A DNA stretch of 64,000 bases from Psococerastis gibbosa (taxonomy: Eukaryota; Arthropoda; Insecta; Psocodea; Psocidae). Under the pieces are notes generated by a model that saw only the letters and a program-made list of their open reading frames with translations, made no database searches and was not told the origin of the DNA. Location: contig OZ020487.1 in NCBI GenBank assembly GCA_963971405.1, positions 8,963,344-9,027,343 of the forward strand. Reading direction: 5' to 3'. Both the position numbers and the translations under genes were made by a program. Below, piece by piece: positions 1-12,600 of the stretch (its first letter is position 1; every line of letters starts with the position of its first letter).

Positions 1-300
1 ACGTGGTAGCAGACATCATTAATAAAGGCGGGGTTTCCACCGACCTCTGCAGAATGCACATACGTTGACGCGGTAGCAGATATCATTAATAACGGCGGTG
101 TTTCCACCGACCTCTCATTGCAGAATGCAAATGACATTAACGGAAATTTTTGTTTTACTCTATGCCATAGTTAAAATTGATCAATGATGAAAGAGTAAAA
201 TCACAAACAAACAAACTAAAATTAAAAAAATGGCGTCATGGGATATGTTAAGTACAAATATTTTAATAGATTTCTATAAAAAGAAAAATTCAAATTTCAA
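1..300 (+). mobile_element. Partial palindromic MITE, core family A, with duplicated left arm
   Basis: The outer arm (GTGGTAGCAGA ... TTTCCACCGACCTC) occurs twice in tandem at 1-55 and 69-115, followed by the internal core (TTTTACTCTATGCCATAG ... AATGGCGTCATGGGATATG) seen in six other places in the window. The right arm is lost after about 292, where unrelated sequence begins. The left end lies outside the window. Confidence 0.75.
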
Positions 301-537
301 AAAAGGTTACAATAGTCAAAGACTACCGTCAGGTCTAGCCAAGAATAAAACAAAAGGTTTAACTTGGCTCTGACACCGTTGCATAGCCTCATTTTCCCTA
401 GGCAGAAAATAAGTGAACAAATTTAGCCCACATTGCTGAAATAACATGAATATAGATGTACTAGATACAGTACCTTATATACAAAATTTGAAAACACAGT
501 ACCTACCTTTAAAGGCTATATGTTTTTTGTTTCAAAG

Positions 538-674
538 GAACAACAGTAGTTGGGGCAATCGACCCTGTACCCCAAATAGCAGCTATTTGCAGGCGGCACA
601 ACCTATGGCTACATGTCGATGCGGCCTGGGGAGGAGGTTGCTTGATGTCTTCCAAAAAACGTCATTTACTTCAG
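538..674 (+). CDS. Csad: Csad-like exon with HVDAAWGG cofactor motif
   Basis: Begins after the acceptor ending in AAAG and finishes at a GTATAT donor. The first two bases complete a Gly codon begun in an exon outside the window, then 45 codons follow. The Asp codon of HVDAAWGG is at 618-620. An AG inside the exon at 591-592 could be mistaken for an acceptor, but the reading frame continues through it as [12 protein letters not shown], as expected for the family. Confidence 0.92.
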
Positions 675-3300
675 GTATATTTATATGATAAATACGACTA
701 ATGGGACACAGTTGCCTATATCGCTCATGCACGAGAAAAGTGACACATTTCAAAAAATTACAAAAATGAGTTATTTAAACAAAAATGCCGAGGAAAATAT
801 AGCGAATTTTATGAATGTAGTGTCACATATCTAGTTTAATTTGTTTCCATAAGATTGCGTTTTGTCACTGATCCATTGTCAAGTTTGACTACTTCGGGTT
901 TGGCAATACTGACATAATTCGGAATGTGCTCCAGGCGTTGACGTGGTAATTACTCTTCTCTTTCAAGTAAACTGTCACATCTCAAAAGTATTAAGTGCCT
1001 CGATAGTACTACAAGTAAAAACTAAAAAATGATCAGAACTAAAATTTGAATTATCTCAAAGGTCAATATTCAGAAATGTGCCACTTTTCTCGTGCATGAG
1101 CGATATATAGGCTACTTTGTCTTTTATTATAGAGATACCTCTATATTAATCAGAAAAGCCTACAATAATTTGGCAAATTAATCACCGTACAGTACTTTAG
1201 TAGAGCGAAATGGTTATTAGGACATTTATTTAGACATGAAAGGGTACACTGGCACACACCATAATTGAGGGCACAGTGGAAGGAACCAATAGATGGCCGA
1301 ATATGGAATTCATGGACCAAACAGTTGTTGATAAACGACCACGGCCTATCATCCCAGATTCTACAGAGTCATTACTCCTTAATTCTCTTCACAGGGCATC
1401 CACCTAAGTGACTCAATTACATGGAACCCCCACAAATTGCTTGCGGCTCCTCAGCAATGCTCGGTGTTCCTCACACGACACACTGGACTCCTGAAAGCCG
1501 CGCACGCATCCAGTGCTACGTACCTGTTCCAGCCTGACAAGTTCTATGATGTCCAGTTCGATAGCGGGGACAAACACATTCAGTGTGGCAGACGAGCGGA
1601 CGTCCTCAAATTCTGGTTCATGTGGAAGGCAAAGGTCTGTGATAACATACCCATAGGCTAACAATAAAAAATAGAGATGGTACAACTAGACACAGTATAG
1701 TAAGCTGAGTGAGGTTCAGAAAGTACCTTGCCTGTGGCGTAGCGAGGATTGGGTCAAAGGGGTTCGATTAAATTGTATGGTTTTCGCAGGCTTATTTGAA
1801 TTTTCTTGGAATATAAACATTAACATTTTATTAATTATTATCTAGTTTACACTCAACGCAATTTTTTATGTAGTGTAAATTCATCAAGAAACCACAATTC
1901 TATCTAGTGTTAACTCGTCAAATCTTTAGGGGGGGGGGGGCGTACCATGTCAGATGTCACGTCCCTTGCCCATGCGGCCAAAAAGAGTACGGTATGTTGT
2001 TATTTGGATGTGTCCTGGAAGTCGTGGCAGGTGGTACAAGCAATGTATCCGCATGAAAATTAAATTATTTATCTTTGATTTTTAGGGTTCTGCCGGTTTT
2101 GAGCAGCACATCAACAAAATCTTTAGCCTCTCCGAGTATTTCAAACGAAAAATTGACGGAAGGGAAGGATTCGAACTTGTGTTTCCCAGGCCTGAGTGCA
2201 CTAATGTTTGCTTTTGGTACATTCCACCAAGCTTGCGAGGAAGACAGCATGAACCAGACTTCAAAGAAAGACTTCACAAAGTAAGCTTATTGCCTATATA
2301 GGGTGTTATAGGCTACAGCTTGAAAAGCCGCTGAAAGGTATTCCTTACGCAGACATTTCATGCGATCGTGGCGGATCCCCTTAATTTGTAGATTTTCTGT
2401 CACCCCCGCAAGATTACAGTTATGCAATAGAGCAGAGTAGCTTACTTTTTCAACAGATTTCAAAAATTTCAAAGAATTCAAAAATTTAAAAGAAGTAGGA
2501 GGCTGGGATTCTTCTTCTTCCGAGGTCACAATCTTAACGGTTAGTTGGCATATCGTCCTCCAGCTCTCTCGGTCCTTTGGGTATCTTATTTACACGCAAG
2601 AGCGGACCCAGTAAGTAAGTAAGTAAGTAAGTAATATATTTATTTCCCAATTTTTACAGTTTACAGTTTTTTTTTAAACATTTTATTTTCCTTTAGCCAC
2701 AGTAGAAAATTTAGAAGGGGGGGGGGGGTCACAAGTTGCATGTAAGTTTAAAAAATAATTTTGTTTCTTGAAAAGTTGAGTTTTATTCAATTATTATTAT
2801 TTTTTCACTATCTTAACAATATACATGGTATTTAGGGGGAGGGGGTCATGACCCCCCCCCTGGCACCGGGGCCCCGTGGATCCACCATTGTTTGCACGGC
2901 ATAGTATTCGTTTTGCTGCAAAGTGACGGTCTTAGTGTGTACAGCTCTGCCAGAGGATTGGAATAGTATATATTAACTTAATTTCGATGAACAGTAGATA
3001 AGGCATTTTGCTATGGGACTTTTCAATTTCACTGATTACCATAATTTCTTCTGATTCTGAACTGGAAATCAGTCACAGTCTTAATGTGTCAAGCGGGTTA
3101 CTCTTAAGTTCAAATTTTCATCTTAGGTGGCGCCGAAAATCAAAGAGCGCATGATGAAGGACGGCTCCCTGATGGTGACATACCAACCCCTGCACAAGCT
3201 CCCTAATTTTTTCCGCCTGGTCGTCATAAACTCGGGCCTTGAATTCAGCGATATGGACAACATCATCAACATTTTCGAGCGTCTTGGCGCCGACTTGTAA
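538..3300 (+). CDS. Csad: Cysteine sulfinate/glutamate decarboxylase-family enzyme, C-terminal half (4 exons)
   Basis: Join 538-674, 1395-1634, 2086-2280, 3127-3300. This is a group II pyridoxal-phosphate decarboxylase, a soluble enzyme that removes the alpha-carboxylate of an amino acid such as cysteine sulfinate (giving hypotaurine), aspartate or glutamate. Seen directly: a [10 protein letters not shown] segment, HVDAAWGG (its Asp contacts the cofactor pyridine nitrogen), NPHK (its Lys forms the Schiff base), a [11 protein letters not shown] segment, a [10 protein letters not shown] segment and a C-terminus ending in RLGADL plus stop. About 247 residues are present, against roughly 490-510 for the family, so the N-terminal half lies left of the window. 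All introns are GT-AG and phases agree (first exon enters in phase 1, later junctions phase 0). The sequence around NPHKLL and [12 protein letters not shown] looks closer to CSAD/GADL1/aspartate decarboxylase than to neuronal GAD, but substrate cannot be settled from this half. The gene converges on the Pka-R1 gene. Confidence 0.92.
1255..1394 (+). mobile_element. Two short TE fragments in a Csad intron
   Basis: 1258-1303 reads like the [11 protein letters not shown] segment near the C-terminus of RTE-like LINE reverse transcriptases, also seen at 26500-26550 on the other strand. 1330-1378 matches the end of the dispersed repeat at 17220-17400. Both are short and decayed. Confidence 0.45.
1395..1634 (+). 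CDS. Csad: Csad-like exon with PLP-lysine
   Basis: 80 codons, phase 0 at both ends; acceptor TTCACAG, donor GTCTGT (valid but weak). The Schiff-base lysine of TWNPHK is codon 1434-1436. The exon ends at the FWFMWKAK segment, which runs directly into the next exon's GSAGFEQHI. Confidence 0.95.
1731..1980. mobile_element. Possible G-run-bearing non-autonomous element
   Basis: Begins with GTGGCGTAGCGAGG, a start resembling many non-autonomous DNA elements, and contains a 12-G run at 1929-1940. No matching right terminus or target duplication was confirmed. Lies in the Csad intron between 1634 and 2086. Confidence 0.35.
2086..2280 (+). CDS. Csad: Csad-like exon, C-terminal domain
   Basis: 65 codons, phase 0; acceptor ATTTTTAG, donor GTAAGC. 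Encodes [13 protein letters not shown] through the conserved [16 protein letters not shown] stretch to KERLHK. It is hidden among longer spurious reading frames on both strands. Confidence 0.94.
2506..2600 (-). mobile_element. LINE 3' end (RTE-like reverse transcriptase C-terminus)
   Basis: The - strand reads [15 protein letters not shown] then TSEEEES. The same tail (DPESWRMIYRELL, EDRVNWRTIWRELLP) recurs at 26350-26610 and 37935-38015. The GAA-rich end looks like the element's 3' tail. It is only the last part of a non-LTR retrotransposon. Confidence 0.6.
2611..2634. repeat. (GTAA)6 microsatellite
   Basis: Six exact GTAA units in the Csad intron between 2280 and 3127. Confidence 0.95.
2717..2890. 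repeat. G/C-homopolymer region
   Basis: A 12-G run at 2717-2728, then a G-rich and C-rich block near 2835-2880 with strong self-complementarity. Probably part of a G-run-bearing element similar to those at 1731 and 20917, but its ends are not defined. Confidence 0.4.
3127..3300 (+). CDS. Csad: Csad-like terminal exon
   Basis: 58 codons including the TAA stop at 3298-3300; acceptor CATCTTAG. Encodes [13 protein letters not shown], the [13 protein letters not shown] segment and the RLGADL terminus typical of the family. AATAAA at 3306-3311 is too close to the stop to be a certain poly(A) signal. Confidence 0.95.
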   Translation: MAPKIKERMMKDGSLMVTYQPLHKLPNFFRLVVINSGLEFSDMDNIINIFERLGADL

Positions 3301-3311
3301 ATTAAAATAAA

Positions 3312-5690
3312 AGACTTGTGCACCTATTTATTTTGTAAATTTTTTTGGAAATATAAACTGTGCTTGGTACTGCATATACAACTATATAGTGGGTCTATTT
3401 AATCGTACGCACGTACAGTACCTACCTACTCTAATTTATTTTTCCCCGATTTTATGTTAATCCCATATCGCCATAATAGGGCTGCTGCACATCTAAACAC
3501 CAAAAGAATTATTATACCCATATTTCTTGATTGTTTCTGTGGAAGTTTAGCTGCCTTAGTTAGCCGTTTACTTGTACGACCCTTTTCCCATTCATAATTG
3601 AGATTCACTATATGATTCAGCATTTCAGTATGCTAAATGTGTAAAATTTAAAATTCGGAAATGTAAACATCGTGAACATACCTTATATAGATAGCCACTG
3701 CTCAAAATTTAGAATCGACGAATTATTTCTCATAAAATATAAATAAAATAAAAGAAAATAATAATGAATAATCATTCTCACTCTAATAATTAGATAATTA
3801 TTATCCCATGATTAACAAATTAAATATATCATACAATTAAAATTACTAGGCTGTTTACCCAAATTTACAATTTCTCGACATTTACTAAATTTCAGTGCAT
3901 TGCTAAATAATTTTCCATTGTTTTCATTTACGATCGGGAATAGGATCCTCCATTTAACTTATTTAACACGGATAAGTATGGTGCTTGATATCGGATAGTG
4001 AATCCCCCTACTATCTACCGTTAATAATTTTCAATGTTACAAGTTTTCTTTCTTTCTCTCATCATAATTATATGTTGCGTTAGTATCTAGCATTGAGATT
4101 AAAATGAATGTATGATGACCAGGTCCGAGCCAATCCGTAAGCAGTGCGATGGATACAATTTACAGTGAGAATGGTGGATCCAAAATTGTGCCTGCTGCAC
4201 TGTTTAATGCTTACCTCGGACATAATCATCTTACGTGTCATCTCATTACTACAAAGTTAGATTTCAATATTATAACATAGGGAGGTCTACCAAGTGCGAG
4301 ACGTTTCAATACTATCCTACCACAAAAAGCAAATAAAATTATTTTTATTTCATTTTATTAAAAAAAAGACCACTTAAATAAGTGCTGAAAAAAAAAATAG
4401 AAGTTAATCACACCCCTTACAGCGTATAACGTCAAGCGTAATAAATGTTGACATTTTGATTTAAGAGGATGCAATAATTAAAAGTTACCATGGAATTTAG
4501 TAGTTTTGTACTATCAAAATTGCTAACTAGCGCAACATACCGTACTTGTGCCAGTTGGCGCAAGATAAATTTGATAATAATGGTTCAAGAGAGCATAAGA
4601 ACTGAGCAAGAATTAACTTGAATCCTCTATGGAAATACAACATAATTTCAAAAGGTAATGCTACAAGATTTGATAGCTGTATTGACCCTAGAAGGACCCC
4701 AAACAATTATTAGCGCCATTCTGTGTGCTCCTACTTAACGATACACTATAAAAGGTGCGAAAATGCAGAAAAACTGATTCTCTGGGCCTGACATACAATA
4801 GCTTCATAAATCTTGCATTGAAATATTGTGTAGTAGGCTCACACTATCTTAGGTAAGACTAAGGAAAGTGGAATCCCAAGTAGACAGTCAAAAACATGGC
4901 GACGTCTTTCAGATTCCGTCGGGAGCTACAGTTAGTGTTCATTTGTCCCGACAGCTCATCGCTGCTATACAAACCACTTTCAATTTTTGTAAGCAATTCA
5001 TTCAATAATATTTTCACTTCCACATAGTAATACTACGTCATCGGTAAATTAAACTAACAAAACACAAAAAAAACACTGTGTATTTGTGTTTCTACAGCCA
5101 GATAATGGTCTAGTGCCGAAACCGGTCGCGTTAATTTAACTTTTAGTAATATTTGACAATGTTGTGTGTTTTATTTGTTTAATTGACTTGTATACGCAAG
5201 ATAACCAATCACATTTTATAAATCAGGCCCGCTAAAAACAAAAATAAATCAATGCAATTAAGACGCTAAGAGGCATACTGCAGCCTAGGCAAGTAACAGA
5301 TTGATTGATTTCACTGTCAAAGTTTAGGTAGGAATAAAATGCATTTCAGTAATGCCGAGAAAGCCGCTCAGTAACGCATTACGTCGAGTTCCATATGGAC
5401 TGTATATAGCAGAGATGCGACATTCGCAGTCAAGGATATTTGAGTAGGCTGCTTACAAACACGGACAATTCCAAGTTGTAGAATTTTTCAGGAGAGCGGA
5501 TTTTCTGTTTACAATTTTAATTAAGCTTATGACTAACCCTAGACTTCTTAGCGCTTCTGTGCGCAATCTGGTAGCAGTTGTCACTCTATTTTACAATGTG
5601 CTGGTGGACATTAAAATTTTCAGCAAGATCGGATCAAAACCCCATTTTGTGAAAAAATGGAGTTGTCCAAGTTTGTAACCAAGCTCCTCA
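3312..5690. other. Intergenic, no gene recognised
   Basis: AT-rich sequence downstream of the Csad stop. 3455-3500 resembles the terminus AATCCCATATCGCCATAATA of the element at 54093-54831. 5095-5130 contains a short phrase (CTAGTGCCGAAACCGG) of the kind found in repeat elements. No coding exon is recognised on either strand. Confidence 0.5.
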
Positions 5691-5694
5691 TTTC

Positions 5695-6110
5695 TTTAAT
5701 TTCTGGGGCCAACGGCCTTATCATAGTGAAACCATGAGAGCAGAGCATGTTTCAAACTGCGGCAAACTTGGTAGCGTGCACAGCGTTGGCAGGGGAACAT
5801 GGTGGGACATGATAACGCGCAAAGACTATACCAGTCAGTCCTACGAGTCCTGGTCACCTCCGATTTAATCGTGTGACTTTACCGTGTTCCTCAAGTGTTT
5901 CGGAATCCACTATAATCAGGAAGTCCACCCTGTTAGCCATTTCCGCGAGGTGAAAGAGCCTGCCCTTAGGATGCCTCAAGTTAACAAACAGACTGGCTAC
6001 AGGGTTGCTTAAAGCAGAAATGCCGAAAGCAGGCGATGGAAACAGCAACAATTTCTGGGGCCACCTGGCCACGTTTCGATCGATCAAAGAACCCTTTGGG
6101 CGCTTGAAAA
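5695..6110 (+). mobile_element. Dispersed LINE-like fragment, (CAA)n-tailed family
   Basis: Related to 31788-31917 (+), 43245-43475 (-), 54347-54701 (-) and a scrap at 23695-23785 (-). The copy at 31788 ends in an extended CAA repeat, and here the end is GCAACAA. The 54347 copy has a 12-bp target duplication, which supports a target-primed retroelement. Confidence 0.65.
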
Positions 6111-6839
6111 CAACCTAATCCGATTTTGGTTCCAAGTTGAGCTCTGATTCTTAATTAGAAGAAACGGCAGGTGTCATCAAAAAATATCAAAAATATCCGT
6201 AGAGGGAGCGAATGTCCCATCTTTACTACATAGAACTCTAGCATTACTTATAAGAAGGTAGGCATCGGCATGGGAATCATGCCAGGGTCAGCATCTTCAA
6301 TAGGCTAATCCACGATTACATTGAAATCGCTCGCCTTGTTATGGGCTCTATAAGTATCCACCATCGTTGGTAAAGTAATAGAAAATGGAATCCCCAGGAA
6401 GCCTCCATTTCTATAACTACGATGGTGGAAGCCACCGTTACGAGTCCTAACATTTAATTTTGACGCTAATTTACCAAAGCACCTCCATTAATATACAAAT
6501 GACAGTTATGTTTGCTAACAAAAATGAATAAAACGCCACTATTGAGCTCAATAGAAATAAACATAGGCTATGCAGTAAATACAGTAGGTATGTAAATACT
6601 TAGTTGCAAATAGACAACAAGTTAGTGCTCAAAACTTAACATAGTGCTCGAGTCGAAGCAACCACTGTCCAATTATGGTTATTATCACTCTCTTCAAAGC
6701 AACTGAGTTTCTGAGTAATAACTTCTGGTCTCAGAGGCGAAAACCCCTAATCTGTACCTTCTCGTGGTGAAGATAGAACCGCATAATGGCGACTGAATAG
6801 ATAGTGGATCGAGTTTGAGCCGGGATAAGCGAAAAACAC

Positions 6840-7065
6840 TGTCATTTCTGTGTAGGTCAACTGCCACCGAAGGCGGAGGAACTCATGAAAAGTCAATATC
6901 ATAAGGATGCAGAAGGCAAGCACCATGGCATTAAATTCCCTATTATAGTCATCTTGACTACAATTGCCATGATGATCGCCAGTCTTCAAGACCGAATGGG
7001 CACCCCCACAATCCGTTTTTTGTACAAAGTCAAATTTCACAAGAAAGGGGCCAACAATGGGATGC
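6840..7065 (+). mobile_element. Dispersed repeat fragment (LINE 3' region)
   Basis: Shares the segments GGCGGAGGAACTCA and ATTGCCATGATGATCGCCA with 10015-10235, and the latter phrase with 37705-37770, where it is followed by a GAA-rich tail. Short open frames in it are not host genes. Confidence 0.55.
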
Positions 7066-7403
7066 AATAAAATAGAAGAAATTTTCCTCTACAATTCGAT
7101 CCATAGTAGCCACTATCAATTGTAATATTAATAATAACCATAGAATCGGAAAGTGGTTGTTACTACTGTTATTGCATTAAAAGTAACATAAATTAGTTTA
7201 TAGACAGATAACATTCATGACAATAGTTTTCCACGTAAATTCATACTAATTTAAAATATTTCCAAACACATTTAGTGAGAAAGTAATTTAGTGAAAGGGA
7301 TTTGGCAAGCTGGAATTTCACTTCTATTACTCCTTGCACAGCTTGTGCAGTGTACGGGTCTCTCTAACAATATCAACACTCAGCAACAACATAATGTCTG
7401 ACA

Positions 7404-7577
7404 ATCGGCTTCGGTGGCATGGTGGTATCGTGCTTGTACGTGTGCGAGTCTCTGCACGCTATTCAATCGGAGACGTGTCGTAACTCATCACAGGCATGAA
7501 GTTACTTAGTGCGACTGAAGAGGTCAATCGCATACATTTATTTAATTGATTGTACGCGATTAAGCTTTAAAAAAAAC
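7404..7577 (+). mobile_element. SINE-like element 2
   Basis: Member of a roughly 160-bp family: a GGTGGTANCGTGCTTGTAC head, CGAGTCTCTACAC centre, GACTGAAGAGGTCAATCG, then CATTCATTAAATTGTTTG and an A-rich tail. Other copies: 30789-30971 (-), 45051-45228 (+), 47545-47690 (-), 50012-50193 (+), 53540-53707 (-), 57547-57690 (-), plus tandem arrays at 13721 and 27078. An RNA polymerase III B box is not clear, so the SINE label is an inference from length, tail and dispersion. Confidence 0.65.
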
Positions 7578-9600
7578 TACAAATGCTATAATGATCGCCA
7601 ATATTTGATAGAAGAGGGACTAGATGAAGTACACCCGGGGTGACCAAGTCTAGATAAGCTGTCCTCTTAATAAAAACGAATGTCATCTTAATTTGTTTCA
7701 TCTGTGCCTTCCCATTAGTAATGGCAAAAAACCCTTAGTGTCATTATAACAGGAGTGCTCATTCAACCGCAGCCGACCACATGTTGATATATTGTACATT
7801 CGCACCTAACCTTATATTACCTAGTCTAAGCCATGTTTTTTATGCGTAACAATAACATAACATGTCTTTAAATTTGACCGCATTGTAGAATGCACGAGTA
7901 ACATTGATCGCTCTCAAAATTATTTGACAAAACATTAAATTTCAAGCCCAATATACACTATATAGCACAACAAATTTGGAGTGATTGTGACGCCAGAGGT
8001 AAACAAAGCAATGAAATATTTTAAATTGAACATTGATGCCTTTGAAATAGGCCCATTATGCAACGGCACTCATAGTATTTACCAGCTGGGTGATAGTACA
8101 ATAGAAACTCATGCAGCCTATTAATCATCTTAGAATGCAGCTTTTAAACATAGAAGTCACATAGTCTGTTTCTTATAAGAAACGTCTTTCTAAGTCGAAC
8201 AACTCATTTCAATGCTCACTCATTTTAAGGGGAAGCATTCCAAATTTTTACAAAAATAACATGGAGTGAGAGCTAATAAATTAATTTCTCGGTCCAGAGC
8301 GCTTATATTGACAAAAATTTTATCTAAACACCCCCTAAACTCCATAAACTGTGATGATAAGCAATTGATATTGTGTTGTTAATAATCGTTAATCCATAAA
8401 AATCTGTAATGTGGTCCTATTTTTGGAATAAGTCATTTGCTTCTTACTTTCAGAATGTATCACTTTAGAGATTAACAATAGTTAATGTAACAAAAATGTA
8501 TTGCGTTGTATTACCAGAGTTTATATATTTAAGGAGGTGTTCGAATGACGATTTTGACAATATAGCAACGGTGGAACGAGAATTAATTTATTTAAAAGAC
8601 TTAATTAATTAGCTTTTAGAATACCACGTTGTTTTTAAAAGATTCACCTTAAGATTAACACAAGTTAACAAGTTATGAAGTCACTATTTCAGGACTGTCA
8701 TTTCAATATTTTCAGGGGTCGGGGGCAAGATGACGTTTTTTTTCAATCGCAAAGGGTAGTGTACCCCCCCCCCCTTACGCCCCTCCACTATTTATTTTGC
8801 TTACAATGGGTGGGCCAAAGAGGCCAAAACTCGCCCGCATTGAAAATAAAGACAATTTTTTTAATTAGTGATTAATCAATTATTATATATTATTAATTAA
8901 TTAATTGAGCCACTAGAAGTGTTAGGCATCTAATTAATTGGTAAAATATTTTAAACTCGTAGACCTTCCGAAGCCTTCATTCCAACTATTGATTCTACCC
9001 ACCAGTAAGTTAATTCAACAATGGAGTTAAATTTAAATGCAAGTTATGCCAGAGCCAAGGAAGTGCAGCAAGGACTTCAAAAGTACAAAATTTTCTAATG
9101 AATTGTGAATTTTGGCGAGCATCTAAATTTTGCGTCCAATTTTGTAGCGGTAATTATACTTTAGCACAACAATAACACATTCACCGCGCTTAATAGCCAC
9201 ATCATAAGCTGAAGTGGTGGGGGCATTCGAAGTTCATTTGTTTTACGAACAACTAAGCTAACTGTCAATTTTCAAAACAGCCAAAACTTGTTGCTGCCAT
9301 CTAGAGTAGAATGAAAATTAACTGAACTGAATTCCACTACATAGCAGCAACTACTCTTGGTTACGAACTACAGCCGCAACTTGGAAATTGGCAATTAGCC
9401 TACAATATGTCTATAATTAACCGCAAAAATAATACCGACAATTCGCAAGAGATACAAAATCGGACGTAAAATAATAAAGTATCTACGACGAAACACAGCT
9501 GAGTTTTTGCCGGCAAAACCGTCCACAGTCTGGTGCCACGTTTCCAAGATGGCGGAAGAAAGGGATGTGTGAGCACATGGCGGGAAGCTTGAATCACAGC
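7578..9600. other. Intergenic, no gene recognised
   Basis: Low-complexity AT-rich DNA between the two convergent genes. An 11-C run lies at 8764-8774, followed at 8815-8860 by a retroelement-like 3' end phrase (GCATTGAAAATAAAGACAAT) that recurs at 28320 and 38797. No exon was recognised. Confidence 0.5.
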
Positions 9601-9604
9601 GAAT

Positions 9605-9689
9605 TTACACGGATAGGGAGACGAAACTGTTGTACTGCGTGATGTTTCGCTTGAGAATGTCCGCGCACAGTCCCAGTACTCGCTCGAAC
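9605..9689 (-). CDS. Pka-R1: Pka-R1 terminal exon
   Basis: 85 bases: one base completing Arg, then [19 protein letters not shown] and NSFVSLSV, stop at 9605-9607. Acceptor ATTTGCAG. No clear poly(A) signal is seen on the - strand in the next 150 bases. Confidence 0.95.
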
Positions 9690-12600
9690 CTGCAAATATT
9701 GTCAATAATTACTATCATGCTGTAATGTATTGCCATGGACTTAAATGAACATAAGGACTCGTAACAGCCCACCGGTCGGCAGGATTCCCGGGGCCATTTG
9801 CAATGTGTCCAAATTCAAATTATTTTTAAAAATGAGATCTTCAACGGGAAAAGTTATGTAAACTTACAATGAAGATATCAGCGCAAATAGCTGCCTGAAT
9901 CCTGAATTTGAAAACTCGGCTTGTCTAGAAAAAGCCACAGTAGCCCTAGGATGACTATGTGACGGGGTGAATAGTTGCCAACACCAAATAAGCAACCACT
10001 ACGAGGGCACTCTTTTTTTGTGAAGTTGGGCCCTGAAGGCGGAAGAACTCAATGAAGAGTCAAAAAGGCTACGGGAAACCACTACAATTCCCTAGTACAT
10101 TCATCATGGCTAAGTACATTCGATACTCTGCATGCTTGACTTCTTGTTGGGATTCCGAAGTATCATAACTGCTTGTTTACAATTGACATGTTGATCGCCA
10201 ATCTTCAAGAGAAGAGGCATTCAAAGAAGAAGGAATATATCCGAAAAATAACAAAAATTATGTTGAGCTGAGCGAGTTTATAAGCCTTTCGTTTATATAT
10301 TGCACGTTACCTTGCACGGTCGAGTTTAACGCATTTTAGGGGAGCCTTTGCCACGACGGTCGCAGCTCTTGGTCTGTCCAGAAGAAGTGCGATTTCACCT
10401 ATAAAACATTATCAAAACAGTTAACTTTATGTGGAGTGTGCACTTGTACGGAAGTGCAACCTGGTGCATTTACGAACATGACAAAAAAAAAACTGGAAGC
10501 CTTTGAGTTGTCTTGCTACAGATGAATCTTGAAAATCCCATGGAGAGGCCACATAACCAATGAAGATGTGCTCCATAGAATAAACGAAAAAAGAGCTATT
10601 ATGGCCACCATTTCAACAATAGGCAAATGGATGGAGCATATTCTGAGAGACGAAGGGCTCCTCAAGAACATAATTGAGGGATATGGTTGAAAGTACCAAC
10701 TGAAAAGGACGACAGAGGAAGGAGTACCTAGAGGATGCCATGAAGGACCTAGGGTGCGACGCCTACAAAGAACTGAAAAGAACCGCACAAAACAAACAGG
10801 AGTGGAGGAGAAAAATACAACATTCGCAGCAAACCAATCCCTAGATTGCAGCTTTATGATAAAGGTATACCCAAAAAATGATGACAATCACAGTATTTTC
10901 TTTACTATCATTGGCTAGGTACATTAGCCTTGTATATGCAGTTTCCATGGAACTACAATATTAGAAGCAGTAGAAATTTCCCAGCCTACCTACCTCCGTC
11001 AGCGTATCTGCAGGACAACAGTCGTTCCTATCTGTAAGCCGTGATGGTACTCACCAAAGTAATCAGAAGGCCCCAGTCGGCCCACTTCCATGGGGTCCTC
11101 ACCGTCAGAGCGGTTCTGCAGCACTACAGCGGTTCCTTCGACGATGATGTAAAAATCATCCCCTGGCTCACCCTGGCGCACTATGCACTCCCCATCCTCG
11201 AACGATACAGGCTCCAGCGCATCGGCCACCGTCAGTCTTTCCCATTTGTCCAGACTTTCTGTAACCATAGAAAACAACAAATTGTCACAGTACTAGTTTA
11301 GTCGCTTATTGTACAAAGGTTAATGGCAATAGTGTAATACTATTTAACAAAGAATTAGTACGACTTACATTGCCTGCTGTGTTAATAGTCCAGATGATGG
11401 CAGCAGCACACACTCCCGAAACGTCTCCCCCTTTCCCTGACAATGGACGCCCTAATTGTTCCATGACTATGAGGTACAAGCCTCTAATTACTATTAACAA
11501 AGCAGGCAATGTAAGTCCAACTAACCCTTCGTTAAATCAGCTTAGTCCTTGTGCAGAATTAAGTTGATATAATTGTTATTTTCCTCCGCATAGCTTATGG
11601 AAAGAAAGTGCATCTTGTTGTAATCCCTTCTTGCAAAAACTTGTCAAGTGAACAATTTAAACACTCACTGTACATGCTGCTGCTGCTGCTATAGGCCTAT
11701 TTACACGATAGAGACGGCTAAAGATCTGTCAGTGTAAAAACTAACTGGTCTGATAAGTCGCTACTTCGGAAGAAAAAGACACAACTCAAAAATGGTCGAT
11801 TTCGACATAATAATGCTAAAACTTAAAAAAAAAAAAATCTATTTTGTGTTAATTTAGTGTGTATATTTTCCGCACGATGGCAGTTCTGTCGTTTTGGTGG
11901 GAACCGTCAGGTAGCCTACTACAGTATAAAAAGAAACTTTAACTTCAATTTCTGTGAATCGCTGGATTTAGAGTTAGAGTTCCGAAGTAGCGAAGTGTCG
12001 GCAAGTTTGTGAGACGGTTGCTCAAAGGCAACGCTAAGGGGACGAATCATACCCGGACTATAGCGAAGCAAAAAACAGGACTTAGTCCAGGGGCTACCAC
12101 AGCAGCTACCTGAATGACGTTGTAACCAAAGGGACACAATGTTAATGTCAATGTCACTGAGGCACTAGCACAATGACAGAACTACCTGATTTTGACGATA
12201 TTTTGCCGATTTTACTTTATACTTTCTTGTCAATTACTTGTTGATTACTTGTGTTGTATAATCTAACAGAAATATATAATTATTATTTATATGAATTTAA
12301 TGTGAAACCTCAGGTTACAAAAAGAAGGCAATCCTGGTTACAATCCAATCCCAATTGGAAAAGCTGTTACGTACCAAGAATAGAAACACGCGACAAAAAC
12401 TCCTCGTACATCTTCCGCTTGCGGATGGTTGAGCCCATGAGAATTCTTCGATACGAGTCTCGATCGATACCCCATAGCTTGACGTCAATTTTGGCGCGAA
12501 CTGTGGCGGCGCGGGGTGTTCCATAAATGAGGGCCAGCTCACCGAAACTACCGCCTTCTCCGATTGTTGTCACCAGTTCTGAATTCACGTAAACTTCCAC

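Noticed and set aside
591-674. A separate exon starting at the AG of 591-592
   Set aside because: The reading frame runs continuously from 538 through 592 with family-like residues, so this AG is internal to one exon.
5854-6087. 77-residue frame on the - strand as a small gene
   Set aside because: It lies wholly inside a dispersed (CAA)n-tailed repeat found in at least three other places.
10516-10887. 123-residue hydrophobic frame on the - strand
   Set aside because: It is antisense to a broken RTE-like reverse transcriptase fragment that decodes convincingly on the + strand.
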